Positions 36,353 to 46,306 of a DNA stretch of 64,000 nt are shown piece by piece. Position numbers and translations under genes: made by a program. Source of the stretch: Thioalkalivibrio paradoxus (lineage in GTDB: Bacteria; Pseudomonadota; Gammaproteobacteria; Ectothiorhodospirales; Ectothiorhodospiraceae); contig JAABSC010000005.1 in assembly GCA_011390565.1 (NCBI GenBank), positions 1-64,000 on the forward strand, written 5' to 3'. The first letter of the stretch is position 1. Each line of letters begins with the position of its first letter. The notes below the pieces were generated by a model, which did not search any database, was not told the DNA's origin, and saw only the letters and a program-made list of their open reading frames with translations.

Positions 36353-37426
36353 TCAGTCGCCCAGAAACTCGCGCTGCCATCGCTCCCAGGCCTCGCTGAC
36401 CGTGACCGTCAGCAGGGCGCGGTTGATGGGCTCCCGGAGTGCTCCGATCTCCGTCACCGCGAAACCGTAGTCCTGCTCGTCGAGAGTGAAGGGCAACGTG
36501 TGAAGGCGCCGCATCCCGAAGGCGCTGATTTGGTATCGGAGAAGCGCCTCGTCAGACACGACCGCTTCGACCTGACCGCGTTCAAGAGCCTGTAGGGCAT
36601 CGTTCAATGACTCGTAGGCGCTGAAATCAATCTGGCGCCTATTCAACCAGTCAGCCGCAGTGGTCCCCGGCAAGGCAGCGACGTGCACGCGGCGAAGATC
36701 CGCGGAGGAAGTCACACGAGACTCCAACTGGCCCACGGTCAACGAGGAGGCGATCAGCGCGGTGAAGGTCGACACCGTGACCAACGCCGCGAACATCCAG
36801 ACCAGACCGATCAGGCGCCCGAGGAAAGTCACCGGCGCCTTGTCCCCGTAGCCGACGGTGGTCATGGTTACGGCTGCCCACCAGAATCCGGAGCCGATGC
36901 CCTGCAGCGGTCTTTCGCTGAACTGTTCCCGGTTGCGCCGGCGTTCAGCCAGCCAGAGCAGCAAGCCCCAGAAGGTCAGCACACTGGCCAGGGCGAGCAG
37001 GACCATCAGGAAATCGCGCGAGAAGAACACACGCACGACGGCCCACCAGCCACTGTCGTGGCGAAGGTTGGCCGCCACCCCGAGGCCGGTGCGAAACCAC
37101 GAATGGGTGAAATCGAGCCGCTCCTCGCGCTCCGCAGTGATGGTCAGCGCCCCGACGGCCACATCTAGTGTTCCGTTCGCGGTCTCGTCGAGAAGCTCAC
37201 GGATGCCGCGCTCGTGGTAGACGTAGTCGGTCTCCATCTCGGCGGCGACCGCATCCCAGAGTCGAATCGCGAGGCCGTCATAACCGCCAGTGCCGTCGGG
37301 GATCACAAACGGGGGCGCGACTCGAACGCCGATCTGAAGGGTGTCCAGTTCAACCGAGTCTTGTCCGAGCACCGGGACTGAGAAGAAGACGAGAAGGACG
37401 AGCACCGCGGAAATGAATCGAGTCAT
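36353..37426 (-). CDS. Glutamate-receptor-type (GluR0-like) ligand-gated potassium channel
   Basis: The 357-residue protein has a signal peptide (1-21) and lobe S1 of a periplasmic amino-acid-binding domain (~23-125). S1 includes GTLDVAVGALTITAEREERLDFTHSWF, whose Arg100 is in the ligand-carboxylate position. TM1 is at ~139-160, a pore loop carries TVGYGD at residues 190-195, the selectivity filter of potassium channels, and TM2 is at ~201-228. Lobe S2 spans ~233-357. This is the layout of bacterial GluR0. Start ATG 37426 has GGAGG five bases upstream. Two other ion-homeostasis genes (mgtE, mscS) flank it on the same strand. The ligand is unknown. Confidence 0.92.
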   Translation of the reverse strand: MTRFISAVLVLLVFFSVPVLGQDSVELDTLQIGVRVAPPFVIPDGTGGYDGLAIRLWDAVAAEMETDYVYHERGIRELLDETANGTLDVAVGALTITAEREERLDFTHSWFRTGLGVAANLRHDSGWWAVVRVFFSRDFLMVLLALASVLTFWGLLLWLAERRRNREQFSERPLQGIGSGFWWAAVTMTTVGYGDKAPVTFLGRLIGLVWMFAALVTVSTFTALIASSLTVGQLESRVTSSADLRRVHVAALPGTTAADWLNRRQIDFSAYESLNDALQALERGQVEAVVSDEALLRYQISAFGMRRLHTLPFTLDEQDYGFAVTEIGALREPINRALLTVTVSEAWERWQREFLGD

Positions 37427-37810
37427 GCGGCCTCCGGGCCGACGTTTGGTGTCCATACTGACCTGCAGGCGTGTTTCTGTCACGGCGCACGGGACTACAA
37501 GGACAAGCTGCGCCTGATCCTACCGGCGGCCGAGTGGACCCGATCAGCTTTTGAGGTGGGCAAGCGCTTCGGAGCCTCCCGTCAATCCCTCCAGGGATCC
37601 GAAGTCGACCAAAAGCGTATAGCCGTTTTCTTTCAGCAGATGACCGGGGTGCGCTGGTTGCCGGTCGCTTATCCCATCGACGGACGTTCGACTTCGGAAA
37701 CAGGCCCCTCCTGCCACTTTGACTGCCATCGCCTCGGCCCCGAGCCTTTTATGGCGGAAACTGCATTCTCGTCGAACGCCTTCGCTGTCCTCGCGCCGGG
37801 GCTGCTGGGT
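37427..37810. other. Gap between channel gene and mscS, possible decayed frame
   Basis: On the plus strand a frame stays open from about 37442 to 37816 without a good start. It encodes DYKDKLRLILPAAEWTR and more, with nothing I recognise. A short minus-strand frame (37544-37729) begins at an ATG and has no clear ribosome site. Neither is called as a gene. The channel's promoter should be within the first ~100 bases. Confidence 0.35.
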
Positions 37811-38626
37811 TCATGAAGATGTCTGACTTACCGACATCGGGGCACTGGTCGCCATGGCACCCAGTCGCTGCAACGCGGACTTTCCACGCAGTGTGATGTC
37901 CGAGACAAAGCGAAACTGCTGCCGTGGGTCCACGGGATAGGCCTTGACGCGGTAGTGCGTACCAAAGGGACGCTCCTGCGCAATGACCACGATCGGCTTG
38001 TCGATCTCCAGAAAGGGACTGGTCAAGGCCACATCGCTGAGTGCCTGCGAGACCGCAGTGGCATCGTGATCCGGCTGGAGGTAGAAATGGGCCACGCACT
38101 GCAAGCTGGGACCGCCATTGTTCGCATTGTGGACGGCTTTGTTCCAGATCTTCAGATGCGGGATGCTGACCCAAGTATCATCCGGAGTCACGAGTTCCAT
38201 GGTGCGTGTTCCGACATGTTTGACTTCGCCATAGACGCCGTCGATCTCGACCCAGTCGCCGGGGCGGTAGGGAAGCTCGAAGGCCGAAACCAGGCCGGCA
38301 ACGAGGCTGCTAACGTAATCCTTCAACGCGAAGCCGATGGCGATGCCCACTGCACCCAGCAGCGCCACCATGTTCTGCAGCGATGGCTCGATCACGATTG
38401 GCACGATCCAGACCGCGGCCGCCACCAGGATCAGCAGGCGCGTCAGCGGTATCACCGCGAAAACCAGGAATCGCGGACGGTCGTGCAGTCGGTTCGCGGT
38501 CCAGGAAAGCGCCTTTTGCGATACGACGATCAGGATCAGCGCAAGCGCGACGACGGACGCGATCTCGATCCACGAGGAGGTGTCCATTTCGTTGAAAAGA
38601 TTGGAAAGCTCAACACCGGTATCCAT
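37811..38626 (-). CDS. MscS-family mechanosensitive channel
   Basis: The 271-residue protein has three TM helices (IEIASVVALALILIVVSQKA, FAVIPLTRLLILVAAAVWI, then the pore helix). The pore helix carries the signature GFALKDYVSSLVAGLVSAFELPYRPGDWVEI, continuing as YGEVKHVGTRTMEL, with a cytoplasmic beta/alpha-beta cage after it. It opens when membrane tension rises, releasing solutes on hypo-osmotic shock. The gene lies 18 bases after the degenerate ATPase/wHTH gene, so they form an operon, and that upstream protein may regulate it. Confidence 0.93.
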   Translation of the reverse strand: MDTGVELSNLFNEMDTSSWIEIASVVALALILIVVSQKALSWTANRLHDRPRFLVFAVIPLTRLLILVAAAVWIVPIVIEPSLQNMVALLGAVGIAIGFALKDYVSSLVAGLVSAFELPYRPGDWVEIDGVYGEVKHVGTRTMELVTPDDTWVSIPHLKIWNKAVHNANNGGPSLQCVAHFYLQPDHDATAVSQALSDVALTSPFLEIDKPIVVIAQERPFGTHYRVKAYPVDPRQQFRFVSDITLRGKSALQRLGAMATSAPMSVSQTSS

Positions 38627-38644
38627 GTGCTTGCCTCGCTTCGC

Positions 38645-39874
38645 TTAAAACGCGTCGACCAGGTAGCCGTGCGACCGCAGGAATTCCCTTACGCCCGGAT
38701 ACCCCAGGGCGGAGACGCGCCAGATGTCCTCGCTGCTCTGCACCAGTTCCATCGATTGCAAGCGGAGCAGATTCGAGACGATCTGCGTCTTCGGCAGCGG
38801 CATCAGTTCTGCCAGGGTGGTTGCGCTCAGGCCATTGTGGAGCAACAGGTTGTGGAGGATGAAGATCAGGTCCTCGCCGGTTTCCACCGGCAGCACCGGA
38901 GCCTCGATACCGGGTGCAAGCCACACCACGTCTTCACCGGCGCTCGGCCCAAGCGATGCAGCGTCGGCATCGTAGGTCGGGGCCTGCTCGGACTCCGGCG
39001 CGGTCCGTAGGCGCTTGCGCCAGTACTGCCGGGCGATCGCCACGTTGCCTCGGCAATGCGCGGCCAATTGCTGTAGCTCACGACTGACTTCTTCTTCCGT
39101 CCCCGTTTTCTCGCCGCTGCCGGAGAATAGCGGTTCTCCAGTACGCGCATTCAGGAAGCGCACCTGCTTCTCCCCATCTGCCAGACTCGACACCATGAAA
39201 TAGCGGGCCAGGGCCCGCCCATCGAAGGCCTGGAGCGCCAATGCGGTGGGATTCGGAATCGGCCAGACGCGCTGCAAATAGGCCCAGGCCCAGCTGTTAC
39301 AACCGATGATTCCCCCGCCCATCTCGCCGCTGGCGACCTGCTCAAGCAATTCACGCACCAGCCAGAGCCCATTCGCATGGCGGAGGAACCATCGCTCCAG
39401 TTCCGGGATAACCCAAACGGAATCAATGGATTTCCGGTTCTTCTTCTCGAGCGATTGTCGGGAAAGGATCGCGGCGGGATCCGGTCCCTCCAGGACTGCC
39501 ACCTTTCGAGAAATCGCCCACTGACGCAGGATGGCGGCCTGATCGACATGCGGCTGGCCGATGAGGAAGACGATTTCGGATTCCGGGCCATCATCCGGCC
39601 GTGCGGTCAGGAATCGATCGAGCGCGGCCGAGGCTGCACCCCAATGAACCGGAGGTGCGAGATTCTCGAGTTGGACCGTTGGCAGCGCACGCAGATCCTC
39701 TTCCGCCTTGGCGTGTGTCTCGAGAGGCTCCTGAGACGTTCGAAAAAAGCTTCGCAAGGATCGCCATTTCTTTCGCGCCACGTTCAGCTGGCTATCGGCG
39801 GGAAGACTGAAATCCCCGATGCGTACGACCTCCCACAACGGGGCATTCGAATCAGCCGTGGATTCATTTTTCAT
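38645..39874 (-). CDS. Hypothetical protein: degenerate P-loop-like domain plus winged helix, mscS partner
   Basis: The 409-residue cytosolic protein has an N-terminal leader with basic WxSLRSFFRTSQEPLE and a middle domain. The order of that domain (EIVFLIGQPHVDQAAILRQWA, SVWVIPELERWFLRHANGL, LLEQVASGEMGGGIIGCNSWAWAYL) resembles AAA/STAND ATPases, but the Walker A lysine-threonine and Walker B acidic pair are missing. A linker rich in charged residues follows. The C-terminal winged helix is LLLHNGLSATTLAELMPLPKTQIVSNLLRLQSMELV. I recognise no family name. It is first in an operon with mscS (18-base gap), which suggests a sensor or adaptor for the channel. This is inference. Confidence 0.7.
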   Translation of the reverse strand: MKNESTADSNAPLWEVVRIGDFSLPADSQLNVARKKWRSLRSFFRTSQEPLETHAKAEEDLRALPTVQLENLAPPVHWGAASAALDRFLTARPDDGPESEIVFLIGQPHVDQAAILRQWAISRKVAVLEGPDPAAILSRQSLEKKNRKSIDSVWVIPELERWFLRHANGLWLVRELLEQVASGEMGGGIIGCNSWAWAYLQRVWPIPNPTALALQAFDGRALARYFMVSSLADGEKQVRFLNARTGEPLFSGSGEKTGTEEEVSRELQQLAAHCRGNVAIARQYWRKRLRTAPESEQAPTYDADAASLGPSAGEDVVWLAPGIEAPVLPVETGEDLIFILHNLLLHNGLSATTLAELMPLPKTQIVSNLLRLQSMELVQSSEDIWRVSALGYPGVREFLRSHGYLVDAF

Positions 39875-40078
39875 CTTCTCGTTTTTCGCCTACTTAAACG
39901 TGTTCTTTGGTCTGCGCCGATGGATGGCTTTTGCTCGTTGGCGCATGGGATTCCGGATCAGCCCTCATCTCCATTATCCGATCAAAGCCGACGCTTACGC
40001 GCGCAAAGTTCGAAGACGACGAGGGAAAGGGGGTGACGTTGGATCGCAATCGACCAGAGTCGCGATCACGGGCTGTTT

Positions 40079-41152
40079 CTAAGCACCCTGCGGGAGGTGG
40101 ATGATGCGGTGCACCAGTCGCAGTTTTTCCACTGCCGGGGGCGCAAGAACGAACGGATAGGCGTCCTCATGCCCGATGCTTCGGTTGAGGCTGTTCAGCG
40201 CGAATGCGAGCGGTAGCCAGTGTTCGAGGATCGGCGCGAAATCAGATTGAGCGTACGGGTTGAATCCGGAGTCTTTCGCCATCGGCTCTGAACCACCCGT
40301 CTCGGGTCTCACGCCGACGCCAAAGGACCGGGCGGTCTCGAGGGTATCGACAATGTGCAGGTAGTGCGCCCAGGTCTCCGCCCAGTCCTCCCAGGGATGA
40401 CTGCTCGCATAGGCGCTGACGAAGTGCTCCTGCCAGCCCGCCGGCGGACCATTTGCGTGGTGGCGTTCCAGTGCCTGACCGTAATCCAGGGTTTCATCGC
40501 CGAACAGATGGCGGAAGTCCTGCAGCCACTCGCTGCCGCGTACCAGGCGGTCCCAGTAGTAGTGACCGGACTCGTGGCGGAAATGTCCGAGGATCGTACG
40601 GTACGGCTCCGCCATTTCCTGTCGCATGCGCTCCCGCTTCGCGGGATCGGCTTCGGCGATGTTGAGGGTGATCAGGCCGTCGGCATGCCCCGTGAGCACC
40701 CGCCCGGTCTCGTTGAACGCCGGATCGGGATCGGCGAGGAAATCGAAGGCGAGCCCGGCGGGATCCTGCTGACGGGGCTGCACTGGCAAGCCCAGGCGGA
40801 TCAGGGTGTACACGAGACGTCGTTTCTGGGTCTCCAGTCGCTGCCAGAGAATTTGGTTGCCGGCCACGGAGAGGTCCGGGATGGTGTTGTTCAGGCGGCA
40901 GGACGGGCAGAGCGGGTCGGGATCCTGCTCCGGGACCATCCAGTTGCAGACTTCGTACTGCGTCGAGTTGGCGCAGGCGCGGTAGCTGCCTTCGGGCGCA
41001 GCCAGCGCGCGCCACAGCCCGTCGCCGACGTCGTCCTGCGCGGAGATCTCCAACCGGTCCGGCAGAAAGCCCAGCGTGTACCCGCAACGGGTGCACCGCA
41101 CGTTTTCGAAATAGACATGTTGGCCACAGGACTGGCAGGCGAAGAGTTTCAT
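40079..41152 (-). CDS. Zinc-binding metallopeptidase-family protein
   Basis: The ~357-residue protein opens with a zinc ribbon, C5-x2-C8 (FACQSCGQHVYFENVRCTRCG), and has a second cysteine set (ACANSTQYEVCN and PLCPSCRLNN). The catalytic part contains HFRHESGHYYWDRLV, an H-E-x-x-H-type gluzincin motif read as HESGH, followed by ERHHANGPPAGW and PWEDWAETWAHYLHI with candidate third-ligand acidic residues. This matches the zinc-binding metallopeptidase family with an N-terminal zinc ribbon (putative Peptidase_Mx). Substrate and cellular role are unknown. Start 41152 is MKLFACQSCG. The 204 bases between it and the mscS partner gene hold no gene. Confidence 0.8.
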   Translation of the reverse strand: MKLFACQSCGQHVYFENVRCTRCGYTLGFLPDRLEISAQDDVGDGLWRALAAPEGSYRACANSTQYEVCNWMVPEQDPDPLCPSCRLNNTIPDLSVAGNQILWQRLETQKRRLVYTLIRLGLPVQPRQQDPAGLAFDFLADPDPAFNETGRVLTGHADGLITLNIAEADPAKRERMRQEMAEPYRTILGHFRHESGHYYWDRLVRGSEWLQDFRHLFGDETLDYGQALERHHANGPPAGWQEHFVSAYASSHPWEDWAETWAHYLHIVDTLETARSFGVGVRPETGGSEPMAKDSGFNPYAQSDFAPILEHWLPLAFALNSLNRSIGHEDAYPFVLAPPAVEKLRLVHRIIHLPQGA

Positions 41153-41401
41153 GGTGCTGCGAGGGATCCGGCCGATCGCGATGGCATGAAATATAGCAGC
41201 CCCAGCGAGCAACGTTACTCGGACTGAACGACTGGGATTGGATGGGGCGACCGCCAGCACCCATCGAGTCGTCGATTTCGGCTAGTCCTTCAACTGGGTC
41301 GCTCCTAGCCCCGCCAGCCACCCACCGGTGACAGCGTTGCGTGGGCCTGATAATTGGGCTAGCGATACTGGGTATCGTCGTTTTCGAAAGGAGATGTCGG
41401 C

Positions 41402-41689
41402 ATGTCTAATCGCCAAGAGTACATCGACAAGGCCAAGGCAAAACTGGATCAGTGGGACGCCGAGATCGAAAAAATGAAAGCCAAGGCCGACGAGGCTGAG
41501 GCTGACGCGAAGATCAAGTATCAGAACCAGCTCGACGAAATGCGGGCGCAGCGCGATGATGCCGAGGCCAAACTCAAAGAGATCGCCGATGCCGGTGATG
41601 ATGCCTGGGACGATATAAAGGCTGGTTTCGACAAGGCGTGGGACAGCATCTCCAATGCCTTCGAAAGCGCCGTATCCAGGTTCAAATGA
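41402..41689 (+). CDS. Small cytosolic coiled-coil protein (sll1863-like)
   Basis: This is a 95-residue, highly charged, helical protein (KAKAKLDQWDAEIEKMKAKA, then DEMRAQRDDAEAKLKEI) with a C-terminal amphipathic segment DDAWDDIKAGFDKAWDSISN. The pattern matches the sll1863-type stress-response family, which is induced by stress in cyanobacteria and others. AAGGAGAT sits eight bases before the ATG, a strong ribosome site. A 6-3-6 inverted repeat (CGATAC / GTATCG, 41363-41377) lies in the leader. The next gene encodes an exported protein with the same C-terminal module, 13 bases downstream. Confidence 0.75.
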   Translation: MSNRQEYIDKAKAKLDQWDAEIEKMKAKADEAEADAKIKYQNQLDEMRAQRDDAEAKLKEIADAGDDAWDDIKAGFDKAWDSISNAFESAVSRFK

Positions 41690-41702
41690 GGAGGAAACGT
41701 AC

Positions 41703-42164
41703 GTGAACACCGTTACAGGTCTTCGCGGCCTGTTGGCCGCTGCCACCATCGCGTTTGCCGTAGCGCCAGCCACTGCCCAGGACGGCTCTGCATCCACCAC
41801 GGCCGACGATGTGCGTGCCGAAATTTCAGAGGCCGTCGATGCTATCGCTCGCTATTCGGAGCATCAGCGCGAGCAAGCGCTCGCGGAGGCGCGCGATGTG
41901 CTCACCCGAATCGATGCTCAGATCGAGCGCCGCGAACAGGCGCTGCGCGAAGACTGGGCGACCATGTCCGACTCGGCGCGCGAAACCGCCCGCGCTCGCC
42001 TGCGAGATCTGCGAGAGGCTCGGAACACTTTGGGCGAGCGCTATGGTGCAGCGCAGGCTGGTACGAGCAGCGCGTGGGAGGAACTGAAAGACGGTTTCTC
42101 CAACGCGTGGGACGCCTTCTCTGAAGAGTGGACCAAGGCCGACGACGGGAATTCGGTCCACTGA
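41703..42164 (+). CDS. Exported coiled-coil protein, periplasmic paralogue of the upstream gene
   Basis: The 153-residue protein has a GTG start, supported by GAGGAGGAAA. A signal peptide (LRGLLAAATIAFAVAPATAQ) leads into a helical domain (REQALAEARDVLTRIDAQIE, DLREARNTLGERYGAAQAG) and ends with SSAWEELKDGFSNAWDAFSEEW. That ending closely matches the DDAWDDIKAGFDKAWDSIS end of the preceding cytosolic protein. The two look like one module placed on either side of the inner membrane. Function is unknown. A strong hairpin follows the stop. Confidence 0.7.
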   Translation: MNTVTGLRGLLAAATIAFAVAPATAQDGSASTTADDVRAEISEAVDAIARYSEHQREQALAEARDVLTRIDAQIERREQALREDWATMSDSARETARARLRDLREARNTLGERYGAAQAGTSSAWEELKDGFSNAWDAFSEEWTKADDGNSVH

Positions 42165-42173
42165 GGGTAGCGG

Positions 42174-42196
42174 TCGTCTGCTTTCGAAGCAGACGA
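42174..42196. terminator. Hairpin terminator after the coiled-coil gene pair
   Basis: A perfect ten-base stem, TCGTCTGCTT / AAGCAGACGA, closes a TCG loop ten bases after the stop of the exported coiled-coil gene. The T-tract is poor (TCATTG), so the role as terminator is likely but not certain. Confidence 0.55.
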
Positions 42197-42658
42197 TCAT
42201 TGCCCGGACGTTAGTCCTGCAATCCTCAGGAGAGAACCAAAAAGACATCCATATGGGTCGTGGTCGTGCTCGCTGATATGCTGCCCATGAGGATGGATTG
42301 CTTGGTTGGGTCCGATACCACATGTGACAGGCCGTCGAGCTCGATCCTGTAGATCAGGATCGCGATGATCAGCGGCTCACCCGTGCCTGTGATCCTCGGC
42401 AGGGCCTAGGCCACCGCGGCGATGAAAAGCCGCCTGAGTCCACCCGTGCCCGCAACCCGAGGGCTCGGTCCCCTTGATCGATAGCTATTGACAGGCCGGC
42501 CTTGCGCCTTCGTCGCGCAAGAATGGTAAGTATTCCGTTCGTCCCTGAAGCAGGGTCGCAGCGGAACCATCTGATCCCGCATCCGCGGTGTGCTTTGCGC
42601 CTGACCTCTGTTCCGACGGCCTCCGTCCTGGAGTGCTCCAACTGAAAAGGATCAACCG
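42197..42658. other. Gene-free stretch upstream of the transglutaminase-like gene
   Basis: No supported gene is seen in these 462 bases, and short frames on both strands are shadows or lack ribosome sites. The last bases (AAAAGGATCAACC) form the ribosome site of the next gene. A promoter must lie here, but I cannot point to convincing boxes. Confidence 0.4.
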
Positions 42659-43438
42659 ATGCGCATGACCATTGATGTCGACTTGGAATACCGCCTCCAG
42701 GCTCCGGGTCCGGCGCTTTTGGTTATCGAAGCTGCGGGCGCCATGGGACAAGAGTTGCATCGCAGCAGCATCGATTTCGGACCGGTGGAACGGTTCGCCC
42801 GCGTCCCGGCCGAGGAAGGAATCGGCGAACGGATCGTTCTGCGTGCCGCTGACCAGATCTCCTGCCGTTATTCGGCGGAACTGACGGTAACGCGAGAGCG
42901 CCCTGACTTCGATCGGCTGGACGCGGTCGAGGTGGATGAAATGCCGGGCGATGCGCTGCGTTATCTGCTGCCGTCACGCTATAGCCAAGCCGAGTGTTTT
43001 GCGAATTTCGTTGCCTCTCGGTTTGGTGACATCGACGGCGGACCCAAAGTGGCGGCCATGCGCGACTGGATCGAACAACGGCTGGACTACGTCGCTGGCG
43101 TCAGCACCGGCAGCACGACCGCTGTCGATACATTCGTGGACCGGCGTGGGGTTTGCCGCGATTACGCCCATTTGATGGTCGCCTTTTGTCGCGCAGCCCA
43201 GATCCCCGCCCGGATCGCGAGCGTGTATGCGCCTTCGGTCGATCCACAGGATTTTCATGCCGTGGTCGAAGTATATCTAGATGGGGCGTGGCATCTGACC
43301 GATCCGACCGGAATGGCTACCGCTGAAACCATGGCGCTCATAGCCGTGGGTCGCGACGCTACCGATGTGGCCTTCCTAACAACATTCAGCGCCGCGGAGC
43401 TGGAACGCCAGACCGTCGATGTCCGGAGGATTGAATAA
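42659..43438 (+). CDS. Transglutaminase-like cysteine protease-fold protein
   Basis: The 259-residue cytosolic protein has an N-terminal beta domain (~1-100) and then a transglutaminase-like core. The catalytic triad is readable as Cys166 (RRGVCRDYAHLMVAFCRAA), His200 (QDFHAVVEVYL) and Asp215 (WHLTDPTGMA). The family includes bacterial proteases and amidases related to peptide N-glycanase. No signal peptide is seen. AAAAGGATC precedes the ATG. It has no close partner gene; the next feature is 600 bases away. The substrate is unknown. Confidence 0.85.
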   Translation: MRMTIDVDLEYRLQAPGPALLVIEAAGAMGQELHRSSIDFGPVERFARVPAEEGIGERIVLRAADQISCRYSAELTVTRERPDFDRLDAVEVDEMPGDALRYLLPSRYSQAECFANFVASRFGDIDGGPKVAAMRDWIEQRLDYVAGVSTGSTTAVDTFVDRRGVCRDYAHLMVAFCRAAQIPARIASVYAPSVDPQDFHAVVEVYLDGAWHLTDPTGMATAETMALIAVGRDATDVAFLTTFSAAELERQTVDVRRIE

Positions 43439-44038
43439 CAGGTGACACTAGCATGTTGAGCATTAAACCCGCCCCCCCAAAAATCCTCATCGCCCTGCGA
43501 TAGTTGGCTAGGCCGGCGTGCGGATCGCGCGCACGCGGGTGATGCTCACGGGGTCGCCATGACTCCTCTGCGGCGGTGCCCGCATGGATACTGCGGCCTG
43601 ATAGGCGCGGGGTGCGCGGGGTTCTATCGGACTTTCCGCTCTTTGCTCGATAACAGTCTCTGATACGTTCTCGCTAACTGCCCGCTCAGGGCCGGTTGCT
43701 GACACCACTGGGGTATCGCACTCACAGAGGTCATTCCGGCCCGAGCGCAGATCGACGCATTGTCCGCTTCGGGATCGCCAGCGGGAGGTGGAAGCGAGGG
43801 GATTTGTACGGGAGAATTTCGCCGGTGAGCATGATGGCGATGCCGATTCGGCGATGGTGGTCCAAGATTCCCGTGACCTGGGAATCGATCCCGGTTTGTG
43901 CTTGAGATTGGTCTGGCCGATCCTGGGGTGGCGGCGCTGATGTAGCCCCCGACCTGCTTCAAAGGGGTACATATGGGTTACAAGGAAAGCCGTCAGTGCC
44001 CAAAGGCGGGCGGATGGTTCTTTAAGTAACTGTTTGAA
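43439..44038. other. Gene-free stretch, possible decayed gene
   Basis: This 600-base gap has no supported gene. A plus-strand frame around 43762-43940 encodes RGFVRENFAGEHDGDADSAM and ends in a stop. It reads like coding sequence but lacks a start and a family match, so it may be a fragment. The long minus-strand frame here begins within the tRNA gene (MQVRVLPGPP), a well-known artefact of tRNA antisense translation, and is not a gene. Confidence 0.4.
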
Positions 44039-44114
44039 TGGTGGGCCCGGCAGGACTCGAACCTGCAACCAAAAGATTATGAGTCTTCTGCTCTAACCAT
44101 TGAGCTACAGGCCC
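44039..44114 (-). tRNA. tRNA-Ile2 (anticodon CAU, lysidine type)
   Basis: This is a 76-base tRNA with encoded CCA. The acceptor stem pairs GGGCCTG with CGGGCCC, the D-arm contains AGCTCAATGGTTAGAGC, the anticodon arm is AAGA-CTCATAA-TCTT with CAT, and the T-arm is GCAGGTTCGAGTCCTGC. A CAU anticodon could be Met or Ile2. The GACTCATAATC anticodon arm and TTGGTTGC region match E. coli tRNA-Ile2 rather than elongator Met, and in E. coli the Ile2 gene ileX also lies near rpoD. TilS would convert C34 to lysidine to read AUA. It lies 55 bases downstream of rpoD on the same strand. Confidence 0.85.
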
Positions 44115-44169
44115 CAAAGGGAGCGACGGTGCAGCGCGCTCGGGACGCGCGGCAATTCTGCGGCAGATC

Positions 44170-46041
<1,872 letters not shown>

Positions 46042-46306
46042 CGCGCGCATACTCCGGGGTCGATCGTCTGAAAGCGAATCAAACAGTATAGCAGAAAATA
46101 CTGATCTTGAGATGGCCGCGGGGTGCGGTGAGTGCGTGCGCGGGTCACGAAGCCCGAGTTGATCCACGGCCACAACACCTGCGGGCCAGTGCTCTCAGGG
46201 GTCGCCCAGCATCGCGGCTGGCCTTGCATTCGCTCCGCGTCCTTACTCGATAATAGGTGGCGTTGGCCGGCTTTCAAGGTGAATCGGTGATTTCCCGGCA
46301 ATAGGC

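Noticed and set aside
37544..37729. 61-codon minus-strand gene between mscS and the K+ channel
   Set aside because: No ribosome site at proper spacing and no family match.
43508..44068. Minus-strand frame starting MQVRVLPGPP
   Set aside because: This leader is the known artefact of reading through a tRNA 3' part; no homologous protein is expected.
44039..44114. Elongator tRNA-Met
   Set aside because: Anticodon-stem and variable-region bases fit tRNA-Ile2, and location by rpoD matches ileX.
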